NCBI GenBank assembly: GCA_902535275.1
Contig: CACASS010000004.1
Span: 1 to 41,569, forward strand
Reading direction: 5' to 3'
Length of the DNA stretch: 41,569 nt
Origin: an uncultured Pelagibacteraceae bacterium
GTDB lineage: Bacteria; Pseudomonadota; Alphaproteobacteria; Pelagibacterales; Pelagibacteraceae
In this document: positions 19,721 through 29,719 of the stretch, piece after piece
Layout: each line of letters starts with the position of its first letter
Position numbering within the stretch: the stretch's first letter is position 1
Translations under genes and position numbers: made by a program
Notes under the pieces: model-generated
Databases searched by the model: none
What the model saw: only the letters and a program-made list of their open reading frames with translations
What the model was told of the DNA's origin: nothing

Positions 19721-20682
19721 TTAAGTTTATCTAAGAATTCAAATGCACAAAAAATTGAAGATGGATCTGATTTATTTTTGCCAATCATTTCATAATTAGG
19801 CCCATGATCAGGCGTAATTTTTATGAATGGCAATCCTAAAGTAATATTAATAGCATTAAACCCAAATAGAGTTTTGGCAGGTATCAAAACTTGATCATGG
19901 TACATTCCCAAAACTACATCAAATTTATTAATATTCTTTTTTAAAAAGAAAGTATCTGCAGGAATTGGCCCAGTTAAGTTAAATTTACTTTTTAATAAGT
20001 ATTTTTTTGCAGGATAAATTTCATTTTTTTCCTCACTTATTTTACTTGTCGTTTCACAATGAGGGTTAAGACCTAAAACTGCTATAGATGGTTTTTTCTT
20101 TATATATAATTTATAAAATTCATCAATTTTAATTATGTTTTCAATTATTTTTTTCTTTTTAATTAGTTTAGCAACATTTTTTAATGGAACATGTGTTGTG
20201 AGGGGTGATACAGCTAGTTTCTTGTTATATATTAGCATGACGGGTTTTTTAGAGTTTGTCTTATTGGCAATATATTCTGTAATCCCAGAAAATTTTTTCT
20301 TTAAAAATGTTTCCTTAGAAACAGGTCCATTTATTAAAGCATAGGATTTTTTCTTTTTTAATATTCCAAGACTTACTTTGAAACATTCTTCAATATATTT
20401 ATTTGAATTTTCAGAAATTTCTGAAAATACTTGATTAAAGTCATAATTGATATTTAGTATATTAACTTTTTTATTCAAAGCTTCATTTACATTATTTATT
20501 TCATTCAATTTTACATTATATTTTAAAAAATTCATTTGTGCCTCAAACAATCTTTTACTTCCAATTATAATGATTTTTTTTTTATTTTTTTTATATTTAT
20601 TAGAAATAAAGTACTTTAACAAAACTTCTACAAAAGTTGTATTTGGCTCACCTAAGACAATCAGAATTGTTTTAACTTTCAT
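19717..20682 (-). CDS. pdxA: 4-hydroxythreonine-4-phosphate dehydrogenase
   Basis: 321 aa; ALINGPVSKETF, VLGLNPHCETTSKISEEKNEIYPA, GPIPADTFF, YHDQVLIPAKTLFGFNAINITLGLPFIKITPDHGPNYEMIGK. Confidence 0.95.
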   Translation of the reverse strand: MKVKTILIVLGEPNTTFVEVLLKYFISNKYKKNKKKIIIIGSKRLFEAQMNFLKYNVKLNEINNVNEALNKKVNILNINYDFNQVFSEISENSNKYIEECFKVSLGILKKKKSYALINGPVSKETFLKKKFSGITEYIANKTNSKKPVMLIYNKKLAVSPLTTHVPLKNVAKLIKKKKIIENIIKIDEFYKLYIKKKPSIAVLGLNPHCETTSKISEEKNEIYPAKKYLLKSKFNLTGPIPADTFFLKKNINKFDVVLGMYHDQVLIPAKTLFGFNAINITLGLPFIKITPDHGPNYEMIGKNKSDPSSIFCAFEFLDKLK

Positions 20683-21613
20683 TGATCTCTAAATTCATTT
20701 TTAATTTTTTATAAAAAATATTTGAAAAATTATTTAACTGTCTATTTGTCTCTAGATTTATTAAATTTTCTAGTTGTGTTTCTAAATCAATTTTATTCTT
20801 TATCTCTTTTTTATCATTTAATTTTATAATAATAAAAGCGTTCCTTATTTTTATTGGCTTGCTAATTTCACTTCTATTAAGGTTAATTACTCTCTGATTT
20901 ATTTGTTCAGATATCTGCAGTTCATTTATCCAGCCAATTAAACCTCCATTTTTGGCAGTATTAGAGTTACTATAAATATTTGCTGTATTTTCAAACCCAA
21001 TACTTCGGATACTGTCATAAATTTCTAAAATTTTTGCTTCAACATTCTTACCTAGCTCTTCTTTAAATACTATTTCGGACAGATTATATTCATATTTCTT
21101 TTTAGAATTTTTTAGTTGATCTGTAATTTTTTTTCTCAATTCTTCTTTATTTATTACTAAATTTTTTGAATATTTTTTATATATTAATTGGTTCCAAAGT
21201 GCTTCTACAAAGAGTTTGTCTTTAATTTTTCTATAATCTAGATTTTGAATTTTGAGCATCTCTTTTAGCTGATCTTTATCTTTTATGTTTTTTTTTAATA
21301 GAAGATTTTTTTCAAGAACATTTACTAAATTATTTTCTTTCTTAAAATCTACATATTTCTCTAATTCTTTTCGTTTAATAATATCCGTTATTAAAGAGTT
21401 TTTAGAAATATTATAAATTTTATTTTTATCTAAATTTTTTAGTTTTGGATTTAAAAAAAATAAATATTTTGTCTCATTCTCAATATCAATATTTGTAATT
21501 ATTTCATCTTCTACATTTACTTTAATTTCAATAGAATTTTCGTTTGCATTTACATGAAAAGAAAATAAAAAAAACGTTATGAATATATAAAATAACGATT
21601 TAATTTTTTTCAT
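20672..21613 (-). CDS. surA: SurA-like periplasmic peptidyl-prolyl isomerase
   Basis: MKKIKSLFYIFITFFLFSFHVNA signal peptide (start at 21613 preferred over the ORF-track start at 21655); parvulin-like domain with GGLIGWINELQISEQINQRV; lies between lptD and pdxA. Confidence 0.85.
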   Translation of the reverse strand: MKKIKSLFYIFITFFLFSFHVNANENSIEIKVNVEDEIITNIDIENETKYLFFLNPKLKNLDKNKIYNISKNSLITDIIKRKELEKYVDFKKENNLVNVLEKNLLLKKNIKDKDQLKEMLKIQNLDYRKIKDKLFVEALWNQLIYKKYSKNLVINKEELRKKITDQLKNSKKKYEYNLSEIVFKEELGKNVEAKILEIYDSIRSIGFENTANIYSNSNTAKNGGLIGWINELQISEQINQRVINLNRSEISKPIKIRNAFIIIKLNDKKEIKNKIDLETQLENLINLETNRQLNNFSNIFYKKLKMNLEINES

Positions 21614-24026
21614 TCTTATCAAAAATCGTATTAGCAGATCCACGTAATTCAGCAAAAGGAATAAACTTAATTAAAAAATATAAACTTTCGTCAGGCAATA
21701 AATCACCATCTCTAAAAAATTTCTTTTGATATTGGAAAGATGCAGATAAGCAATCTGTATTATAATCATAAGATAACTTATAAAATTCTGTAAAATCTGT
21801 CTTAAGATCTTTTGTTGTATTAAAAAGAAGTGAATGTTCCTCTGTAAAATTTATTTCAGTTCTATTTTTGATAATTTCAGAATTACCTATTTCGTGGTTC
21901 TCTGTAATGTAATCAAAACTTGTAATAAATTTATTTTCTCCAAATTTTGCTGAAATAGCGTCATAATTTGAGAAGTCTAAGTCTCTATCATAGGAGAAAT
22001 CATACTCTAATTTTATTATATTATTTGGTTCATAAAAAAAATTGCCAATTATATCAGATCTTGTTTCATTAAGTTTAGATATAGCTGGCATTGATAAATT
22101 CTTTTTATCTTTCAATACACTTCCAATATTAAATCCTAATAATTTTTCATTGGAGAAGTTTTGCATTTCATATTCAAGTCCTATTGATAAAGATTTTCCT
22201 TCCTCCACCATATCGCTTCTACCAATTCTATTTATTGAATACAAATTGTCATAATTTAACCTTACACCAGAAGATGAAATATCCTTACCGTTTGTTGGGC
22301 TAAATTTAATTTGTAATTTTGGTTTTAAATAACTTGTTTTGTCTGCAGACTCTTTTTTTAATGGTAATTCAGAGTTAAAAAATAGTGTCCCAAACAGTTC
22401 ATGGTCGTTATCATCCTCAAATATTGTTGAGTTTTCTGAATATGTATTAAAATTTTTTAATAAAAAACTGTAATTAGAAACTATTCCTCTTCCTATATTA
22501 TTAAATGACATGAAATTAAAATCATTATTGATTTGTGCTTCATAAATATTAGTAGAATATAATTTTTGGTAACCTGAAGAATTAAAGAAGAATGTTCCAT
22601 TATGACTTTCTTCTAGATCGATAGTTTTTTCAAAGGAAAAATCAGGAAATATATACTGATATTTATCACTATTCTGAGTTACTGATAGATCTTCGTACAT
22701 TCTGACTGAGCTTGTAAGATTTGTATCGTCGTCAATATCTTTATCAATTTTAACTAATGAAGTTAAGGAACTAGAATTAATTTTTTTCATTAATTCATTT
22801 GTATCTTGAATACCTTTAAAGTCGTGAATTTTTAAGTAATTATCATTTCCAGAAACATTTTGAAATTCTAAATTATAGGATGTCCTCTCATCTATTTTAC
22901 CATCTAATTCAATTATAGCATGAGTACTTGAATTTTCGTCATAGTTAAAACTAAAGTCAGCTATTAAATTAGAATTTTCGAAAGCTTGCCTGAATTCTGA
23001 TTGAAGAATAAAATTTTCATTTTCAGAATAAATTCTTGGATTTAAAGTCATATCTTTTGAGTCTGAAAGAACAAGAAAATATGGAATATTTGCAGACCTG
23101 CCTAAATTATCTGAACTAGAGTAGACAGGTGTCAAAAATCCAGATTTTCTTTTCACTGAAGGGTCAGGATGATTGAAATATGGAAGAAAAAAAACTTTTT
23201 TATCAAAAACTTTCAGCCATGAGGATTTATATTCGAATAGTTTATCTATCTTATTGTGTTTAAATTCATCAGTTTGTATTTCCCATCCCCTACATTTTTT
23301 ATTTTCAGTGTTACATGTGCTAAAAACAGCTTTATGAATTATAGTCTCTTTTTCATTAGAAGTTGTAGATTTTCCTTTTAAAACAGGATCATTATTTTCA
23401 TTTCCAAAGAAATCATTTATAAAATCAACTTGAACTTCTTTTCCTGCTAATTCATTTGTTTTAAGATTAATTTTTACATTTTCAAACAGATAACTATTAT
23501 TTTCATTATCAATTATATTTGTTACTCTTGATGATATTATTTCTTTGCTTGTGTCAAATAAAAAACCTTCTCTAAAATTATACATATTTTTTAAATCATC
23601 ATATATCTTTGAGTCTGACTCACTAATTATAATCATTGAGTTTCTATCGAAGAGTACATTTTCAGAATAAATTTCATAATTATTTTCAATTCTAATAAAA
23701 GTTTTTCCTTTTGCTAATATTGTGTTATCAATTTCATTGTAAATTGCCTCCTCACCATTAATGTAAATTTGATTTAAGTTGTCAAAGAATTCAACGTTAC
23801 CCATAATTATTAATTCAGAAATTTCTTTATTATAAATTGATCTTTCACCTTTAATTAAAATTTTTTGTTCAGGTATTTCTGACGTACCTTTCCCAGAATA
23901 AATTAAATTACCATCGTTTTCTATTTTAAGGTTCTTTGAGTCAAAGAAAATTGTATTAGCTTTTAAAGGTGAACAATAAATAGATAGAAATACAAATATA
24001 ATATAATTTATAAATTTAATTTTCAT
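21600..24026 (-). CDS. lptD: LPS-assembly outer membrane protein LptD
   Basis: 808 aa; signal peptide, N-terminal OstA-like beta-jellyroll repeats, WLKVFDKKVFFLPYFNHPDPSVKRKSGFLTP motif; adjacent to lptG/lptF and surA. Confidence 0.92.
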   Translation of the reverse strand: MKIKFINYIIFVFLSIYCSPLKANTIFFDSKNLKIENDGNLIYSGKGTSEIPEQKILIKGERSIYNKEISELIIMGNVEFFDNLNQIYINGEEAIYNEIDNTILAKGKTFIRIENNYEIYSENVLFDRNSMIIISESDSKIYDDLKNMYNFREGFLFDTSKEIISSRVTNIIDNENNSYLFENVKINLKTNELAGKEVQVDFINDFFGNENNDPVLKGKSTTSNEKETIIHKAVFSTCNTENKKCRGWEIQTDEFKHNKIDKLFEYKSSWLKVFDKKVFFLPYFNHPDPSVKRKSGFLTPVYSSSDNLGRSANIPYFLVLSDSKDMTLNPRIYSENENFILQSEFRQAFENSNLIADFSFNYDENSSTHAIIELDGKIDERTSYNLEFQNVSGNDNYLKIHDFKGIQDTNELMKKINSSSLTSLVKIDKDIDDDTNLTSSVRMYEDLSVTQNSDKYQYIFPDFSFEKTIDLEESHNGTFFFNSSGYQKLYSTNIYEAQINNDFNFMSFNNIGRGIVSNYSFLLKNFNTYSENSTIFEDDNDHELFGTLFFNSELPLKKESADKTSYLKPKLQIKFSPTNGKDISSSGVRLNYDNLYSINRIGRSDMVEEGKSLSIGLEYEMQNFSNEKLLGFNIGSVLKDKKNLSMPAISKLNETRSDIIGNFFYEPNNIIKLEYDFSYDRDLDFSNYDAISAKFGENKFITSFDYITENHEIGNSEIIKNRTEINFTEEHSLLFNTTKDLKTDFTEFYKLSYDYNTDCLSASFQYQKKFFRDGDLLPDESLYFLIKFIPFAELRGSANTIFDKNEKN

Positions 24027-25104
24027 TTAGTTTAGTTAGTCCTATCATACATATGAGAAACATTATAACTTGTGGTAACCATACTGATATTAAAACAGGC
24101 AATGTTTCATTTTTTCCAAATAAAATAGAAAAATAGTTAATATAATAAAAAATTACAGAAACCAAGACTCCAATAACTATTAAAAAAAATTTTGATTTTA
24201 TAAAATCAAATTTAAACATAAGTAAGGCCCCAATTATAGCTGTCAATGTTAGATATATAGGCAGACTAAAAATTTTATTTAAATGCAGTTTAACTTCAGT
24301 TGCAGAATATCCAATAGACTCATAATTTTTTTTTAATTTAATTAATTGAAAAATATTTAAAGAATTTAAATTAGAATACAAATTTGAAATAATTTTTCCA
24401 TTAAATGCTGATGAATATTTAAAATTTTTAATAAATTCTGTCTTTTTTTCACTAGAGTAAATCTTTACATTCTGTAAATTCCAGGTTTTAGTTGTGATGT
24501 CAGCATTTTCAGATAAAAGTGTATTTACTAACTTATAGTTTTTATCTATTTGAGTTATTTTGATGTCTTCTAGGACATTTTTTTTATAGGTTCTTGCATT
24601 TATGATAAAAATGCTTTCTTCATCTTGACTTCTCTCTTTAATCCATAAGCCACCTTCATTTACTACTGCTAAGTGGTCACCAGTATTTGAATACTGGTAT
24701 TTGATATTTAAATATAAGTTTTTTAGATTTGCGGAAAATGAATAGTATATAAATATTAAAATTATTCCCATAAACAACGATACAAATGATATTATTGCAG
24801 TAATCTTAAAGTTATTTATTCCATGACTCCTTAAAAGCTCAATTTCATCCCTATCAAATAAGTTTATAAAAAAAAACATAACACCTAGTAAAAAGATAAA
24901 AGGAAGAATTTCAAAAACAATAGACGGTATGTTAAGTATAGTAAGTATAATTGGGTAGTAAATTTCATTTTCTTTATTTTCAAAATATTTTATCTCCTCA
25001 AAAATGTTCAAAAAAAAACTTAAAAAAATAAAGACTAATAAAATAATGAACACATTCTTTAAAAATAATTTAGTTAAATAACCATGGTATTTTTTAATTA
25101 TCAT
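24016..25104 (-). CDS. lptG: LPS export ABC transporter permease LptG
   Basis: 362 aa; YjgP/YjgQ-type architecture with N-terminal TMs, DEIELLRSHGIN, jellyroll region, three C-terminal TMs. Confidence 0.92.
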   Translation of the reverse strand: MIIKKYHGYLTKLFLKNVFIILLVFIFLSFFLNIFEEIKYFENKENEIYYPIILTILNIPSIVFEILPFIFLLGVMFFFINLFDRDEIELLRSHGINNFKITAIISFVSLFMGIILIFIYYSFSANLKNLYLNIKYQYSNTGDHLAVVNEGGLWIKERSQDEESIFIINARTYKKNVLEDIKITQIDKNYKLVNTLLSENADITTKTWNLQNVKIYSSEKKTEFIKNFKYSSAFNGKIISNLYSNLNSLNIFQLIKLKKNYESIGYSATEVKLHLNKIFSLPIYLTLTAIIGALLMFKFDFIKSKFFLIVIGVLVSVIFYYINYFSILFGKNETLPVLISVWLPQVIMFLICMIGLTKLNEN

Positions 25105-26249
25105 AATAAATTTAATCGAAATTTAGTAAATATGTTTAAAAAGATATAATAAATAATTATTAAAATAAGAGGTAATATTAAAATCAAATTATTTATAAGA
25201 GAGGAGATAAAGAAATACTTTAAAGAAATTTGCGATAAAATAATTAAAAAGCTTCCAATCAAAAAAATATTTAATCTACGTGATTTTATAAAATACCTGG
25301 ACTTAGGCTCTATTACCAAACTAGATCCAACTAATGAAACTACAATTGTATAAAATGGTATGATTATTCTTTTATATAATTCTTCCACAACAGACTTTAC
25401 TGTTCTTTCATGACATGTTTCACTTTCTGGTTTATTAATAAGTTTTGTTTCATCAAAATCAGCTAAGGGAAAGTATTCTCTTACGCAGTTAAATAATTTA
25501 AAAGTATCAAGTTCCTGAATTTTTGAGACTGTTACAGTTTTAGTTGAAAAGTTTGATAAGTCATAGTCCGTTTCAGAAAAGTTGAGTCCAAAGGTATTAT
25601 TTAAATTAAAATTTGTAATACCTCCATTATAAAGTCTTAAAATATATTTATTTTCCTTTTTTATAATTCTACCATAGTCAGCTACTATTATTTTTGATTT
25701 ATCACCTTCAATTTTTTCATTAATATATATCTTTCTTAATTCCCCATCCTTTTTATATTCCTCAACAAAAATAGTTAACCCTTTAACAACATTAATAAAT
25801 TTTTTTTCTGCAATTAATTTTGGTAAAAAATCAATATTGGATTCTTTAATAAAAATTCTTCCAAGATTTTGTGATTTTGGAACAACAAATATAGTAAATA
25901 TAAGTTGTAAAATTAAAAATAGAATTGAAAATTTACATATAAAATTTATCAATTGAATTTTTTTTATACCATTATTCCAAAAAACTATCAGTTCATTTGA
26001 ATTTTCATATTTATTTATCACATAAAAAATAGATATAAAAAAAACAAAGATGATAGTTTTGCTAAAAATTTTTGGTAGGTTCAATGAGACATAATAAAAA
26101 TAGATATTTAAACTATGTCCATCGTCAGAAACTAAATCTAAAAAGTTAACTGCTTGTATAATCCATATAATAAAAGTAATACTAAATGACGCTATTAAAA
26201 AAAAATTAACTATATCTAGCGAAAATTTACGAAATATTAATTTATTCAT
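25101..26249 (-). CDS. lptF: LPS export ABC transporter permease LptF
   Basis: 382 aa; NSNELIVFWNNGIKKIQLI, YjgP/YjgQ-type TMs; overlaps lptG start by 4 nt. Confidence 0.9.
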   Translation of the reverse strand: MNKLIFRKFSLDIVNFFLIASFSITFIIWIIQAVNFLDLVSDDGHSLNIYFYYVSLNLPKIFSKTIIFVFFISIFYVINKYENSNELIVFWNNGIKKIQLINFICKFSILFLILQLIFTIFVVPKSQNLGRIFIKESNIDFLPKLIAEKKFINVVKGLTIFVEEYKKDGELRKIYINEKIEGDKSKIIVADYGRIIKKENKYILRLYNGGITNFNLNNTFGLNFSETDYDLSNFSTKTVTVSKIQELDTFKLFNCVREYFPLADFDETKLINKPESETCHERTVKSVVEELYKRIIIPFYTIVVSLVGSSLVIEPKSRYFIKSRRLNIFLIGSFLIILSQISLKYFFISSLINNLILILPLILIIIYYIFLNIFTKFRLNLL

Positions 26250-26303
26250 TGAAATTTATGTTTTAATAAATATACAACATTATCTAATTAAAATTTCAAA
26301 AAA

Positions 26304-27740
26304 ATGAAGCTAAATTTAAATTTTGTAAATAAAGTCCCAAAAATCGCAAAGGATAATGAGATTATTCTTCTAACTCAAAAAGTTATAAAAAGTAAAGAGA
26401 TTAAACAATTAGCAAAATCAGTTTTCAATAATAAACTTTTTTCTGAAGGGAATTTTCTTGCAAAAGATTACAACAACAAAAGCTATGTATTCGTAAACTG
26501 TACAAAATCAAAAGTTTCCTTAGATTTTGAAAAACTTGGTTCGAAATTATTTGTTTTTTTAAAGGAAAATAAAAAAGAGAATTCATTTATAAATGTTGAA
26601 AATAATTCTTTTACTAATGTACAATTAGAAAAGTTTCTTCATGGAGCACAACTTAAGTCATATAATTTTAATCTTTATAAAACAGATAAGAAAAAAAATG
26701 TTAATTTAAATTTAAGTGTTGTTGGCAGTAACTCTAAACAAAAAAATTTATTAAGAAATAAATTAAATGCTCTTTTGGAAGGGGTTTTTCTTACTAGAGA
26801 TTTAGTTTCTGAACCTGGTAATATTTTGCACCCAGATGAATACGCAAAGAGAATTGTTAAATTAAGAAAGTTTGGATTAAAAGTAACAGTATATGACCAA
26901 AAGAGATTAAAAAAATTAGGCTTTAACGCATTGCTCGGTGTCGGACAAGGAAGTATCAGAGGTTCTTACATGGTAACAATAGAATGGAATGGAAATAAAA
27001 ATAAATCAAAACCTTTAGCCTTCGTTGGAAAAGGTGTTTGTTTTGATACCGGAGGAATATCACTCAAACCTGCAAAATTTATGGAGGATATGACATATGA
27101 TATGGCGGGTTCAGCAACGGTGGTTGGTCTTATGAAAACTCTAGCTTTAAGGAAATCTAAAATTAATGCAGTTGGAGTTGTAGGATTAGTTGAAAATATG
27201 CCAGGAGCAAATGCACAAAGACCTGGAGATATTGTAAAATCTTACAGTGGGCAAACAATCGAAGTTTTAAATACAGATGCTGAGGGAAGACTAGTGTTAG
27301 CAGATGCGCTCACATATACAGAGGAGAAGTTTAAGCCAAGTCTAATTATTGATTTAGCAACATTAACTGGAGCAATAATTGTTGCACTTGGATCTGAATA
27401 TGCTGGGCTTTGGTCAAATAATAAAAAATTGTCTAAACAACTTTTTGATGCTGGAGAGCATGTAGAAGAAAAAGTGTGGGAAATGCCACTTCATGAGAAT
27501 TATAACAAATTAATGAATTCAAATAATGCTGATATGCAAAATATTAATTACATTGGAGGAGCTGGATCAACAACTGCAGCTCAATTTTTACAAAGATTTA
27601 TAATTAATAAAACACCTTGGGCACACTTAGATATTGCTGGAATGGCTTTTTCTAAATATGCTGGAGCACTGAATTCTGGTGGCGCAACTGGATATGGTGT
27701 TAGATTATTAAACAAATTTATAGAAGAGAATTATGAGTAA
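26304..27740 (+). CDS. pepA: Leucyl aminopeptidase (M17)
   Basis: 478 aa; VGKGVCFDTGGISLKPAKFMEDMTYDMAGSA, NTDAEGRLVLADALTY. Confidence 0.96.
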   Translation: MKLNLNFVNKVPKIAKDNEIILLTQKVIKSKEIKQLAKSVFNNKLFSEGNFLAKDYNNKSYVFVNCTKSKVSLDFEKLGSKLFVFLKENKKENSFINVENNSFTNVQLEKFLHGAQLKSYNFNLYKTDKKKNVNLNLSVVGSNSKQKNLLRNKLNALLEGVFLTRDLVSEPGNILHPDEYAKRIVKLRKFGLKVTVYDQKRLKKLGFNALLGVGQGSIRGSYMVTIEWNGNKNKSKPLAFVGKGVCFDTGGISLKPAKFMEDMTYDMAGSATVVGLMKTLALRKSKINAVGVVGLVENMPGANAQRPGDIVKSYSGQTIEVLNTDAEGRLVLADALTYTEEKFKPSLIIDLATLTGAIIVALGSEYAGLWSNNKKLSKQLFDAGEHVEEKVWEMPLHENYNKLMNSNNADMQNINYIGGAGSTTAAQFLQRFIINKTPWAHLDIAGMAFSKYAGALNSGGATGYGVRLLNKFIEENYE

Positions 27741-28143
27741 TATAGAACAAACATTATCAATAATTAAACCGGATGCTGTTGAAAGAAACTTGCAAGATAA
27801 GATTAAAAATGAATTTAAAAATAATGGATTTAAAATTTTAAAGGAAAAAAAAATTCATATTTCTAAAGAAGAAGCTGAGAAGTTTTATAAAGTTCATGAG
27901 TCTAAACCATTTTACGATGAATTGTGTGCTTACTTATCTTCTGGACCGATTATTGTAATGAATCTTCAAAAAGACAATGCTGTTTTAGAAAATAGAAAAT
28001 TAATGGGAGCAACTAACCCTAAAGATGCAGAAGAGGGAACGCTTCGAAAAAAATATGGTATTTCAATTGATAAAAATTCTGTTCATGGATCAGATAGTGT
28101 TGAAAATGCTAAGATAGAGTTAGATTTTTTTTTTAAAGATTAG
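27733..28143 (+). CDS. ndk: Nucleoside diphosphate kinase
   Basis: 136 aa; EQTLSIIKPDAVERN, LMGATNPKDAEEGTLRKKYG, NSVHGSDSVENA. Confidence 0.97.
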   Translation: MSNIEQTLSIIKPDAVERNLQDKIKNEFKNNGFKILKEKKIHISKEEAEKFYKVHESKPFYDELCAYLSSGPIIVMNLQKDNAVLENRKLMGATNPKDAEEGTLRKKYGISIDKNSVHGSDSVENAKIELDFFFKD

Positions 28144-28705
28144 TTAAAAACTTATCAATAGCTTTTGGATAAATTTCGTGTTCAATTTTAAGTACTTTTT
28201 TTTCTAAACTCCTTACATTATCTGATTTTAGGATTTTCACCTTCTTTTGTAAAATAACTTTACCTGAATCTAATTTTTCTGTTACCTTATGAATTGATGC
28301 ACCTGCGAAACGATCTTTATTTTTAATAGCTCTCTCATGTGTATTTAATCCTTTATACTTTGGCAAAAGTGATGGATGAATATTTAATATTGGCTTAGAA
28401 AATTTTTTTATAAAATTACCTGACAATATTTTCATAAATCCAGCCAAACAAATTAAATCTATATTATATTTCTTTAATAACTTAAGTGATTTATTTTCAA
28501 AATTTGATTTATTTTTATTTCCATAAATTTTTATTTTAGATCTAGATGCATACTTTAGTCCCTCAGCATCTGGATTGTTTGAAATAACCAATATAATTTT
28601 AACTAAAGAATTCTTTTTTTTTGAGTATTTTAATAAAGATTTTAAGTTACTACCTCTACCACTAATAAAGACAGCGGTATTTTTTTTACCAGGATATTTT
28701 TCCAC
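28133..28705 (-). CDS. purN: Phosphoribosylglycinamide formyltransferase
   Basis: 190 aa; AVFISGRGSNLKSLL, LICLAGFMKIL, ILNIHPSLLPKYKGLNTHERAI, GASIHKVTEKLDSG. Confidence 0.96.
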   Translation of the reverse strand: MEKYPGKKNTAVFISGRGSNLKSLLKYSKKKNSLVKIILVISNNPDAEGLKYASRSKIKIYGNKNKSNFENKSLKLLKKYNIDLICLAGFMKILSGNFIKKFSKPILNIHPSLLPKYKGLNTHERAIKNKDRFAGASIHKVTEKLDSGKVILQKKVKILKSDNVRSLEKKVLKIEHEIYPKAIDKFLTNL

Positions 28706-29708
28706 TTAATTTAACTTTTTTTGAATTTTTAACTATTTTTCCAATTATATAGGGTTTAAATTTTTTTCCAAAATATTTACTTACTGAATTTAGATTTCTA
28801 GGATTTGTCACTAAACAAAAACCTACACCACAATTAAAGGTCTTTAACATTTCTTTCTCACTTACACCCATTTTATATAACCATCTAAAAATTTTAAATG
28901 TTTTGATACTATTTAGATCTATTTCAGCACATAAATTTTTTGGTATTATTCTTTGGATATTATCCACTAGACCTCCACCGGTTATGTTTGCGCATCCATT
29001 TATTAAATTTTTTTCATTAATAAGAGATAATTCTTTTACATAAATTTTTGTAGGTCTAATTAATTCGTCTTTGAGAAATTTGCTTGTTTTAAAATTTATT
29101 TTTTTCTTTCTTAAGAGATATCTCACTAAGGAATAACCGTTAGAGTGAAGTCCATTAGAAGGTACAGCTAAAATAAGATCATTATTTCTAATTTTTTTAT
29201 TAAGTATTTTTTTCTTTTCAACAAGACCAACTGCAAAACCTGCTATATCAAATTTCCCTTTAGTATAGGTTCCTGGCATTTCAGCAGTTTCGCCACCAAC
29301 TAATTTGCATCCAGCGATATCACATCCCTTAACAATTCCTCTAACTAAATGTTTTAATTTTTTTAAATTAATTTTGCTAATAGAAATGTAATCTAAGAAT
29401 AAATAAGGCTTCGCTCCTTGAACGACCAAATCATTTACACACATCGCAACAAGATCTATTCCAATTGTATCAAATTTATTTAAATCATTTGCAATCTCAA
29501 GTTTTGTTCCAACTCCATCAGTGCTAGTAACAATGTGAGGGTCTTTTAGTTGTCTAGGTATTGGAGAGATTGCTCCAAAGCCTCCTATATTCTTAAAATC
29601 ACCACTTTTGCTTGATTTTCTTGCTAGTGAACTTATGAACTTAACAAAACTATCTGCTTTTGGAATATTAACTCCGCTCTTACTGTATGTTAATTTATTT
29701 GATGCCAT
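28686..29708 (-). CDS. purM: Phosphoribosylformylglycinamidine cyclo-ligase
   Basis: 340 aa; TYSKSGVNI, STDGVGTKLEIA, DLVAMCVNDLVVQGAKPYLFLDY, GGETAEMPGTY, LHSNGYSLVR. Confidence 0.97.
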   Translation of the reverse strand: MASNKLTYSKSGVNIPKADSFVKFISSLARKSSKSGDFKNIGGFGAISPIPRQLKDPHIVTSTDGVGTKLEIANDLNKFDTIGIDLVAMCVNDLVVQGAKPYLFLDYISISKINLKKLKHLVRGIVKGCDIAGCKLVGGETAEMPGTYTKGKFDIAGFAVGLVEKKKILNKKIRNNDLILAVPSNGLHSNGYSLVRYLLRKKKINFKTSKFLKDELIRPTKIYVKELSLINEKNLINGCANITGGGLVDNIQRIIPKNLCAEIDLNSIKTFKIFRWLYKMGVSEKEMLKTFNCGVGFCLVTNPRNLNSVSKYFGKKFKPYIIGKIVKNSKKVKLSGKISW

Positions 29709-29719
29709 ATAACAAATTT

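Noticed and set aside
28125-28134. T10 run at the ndk 3' end as an intrinsic terminator
   Set aside because: It encodes part of the conserved-frame C-terminus (DFFFKD) and no GC-containing hairpin precedes it.
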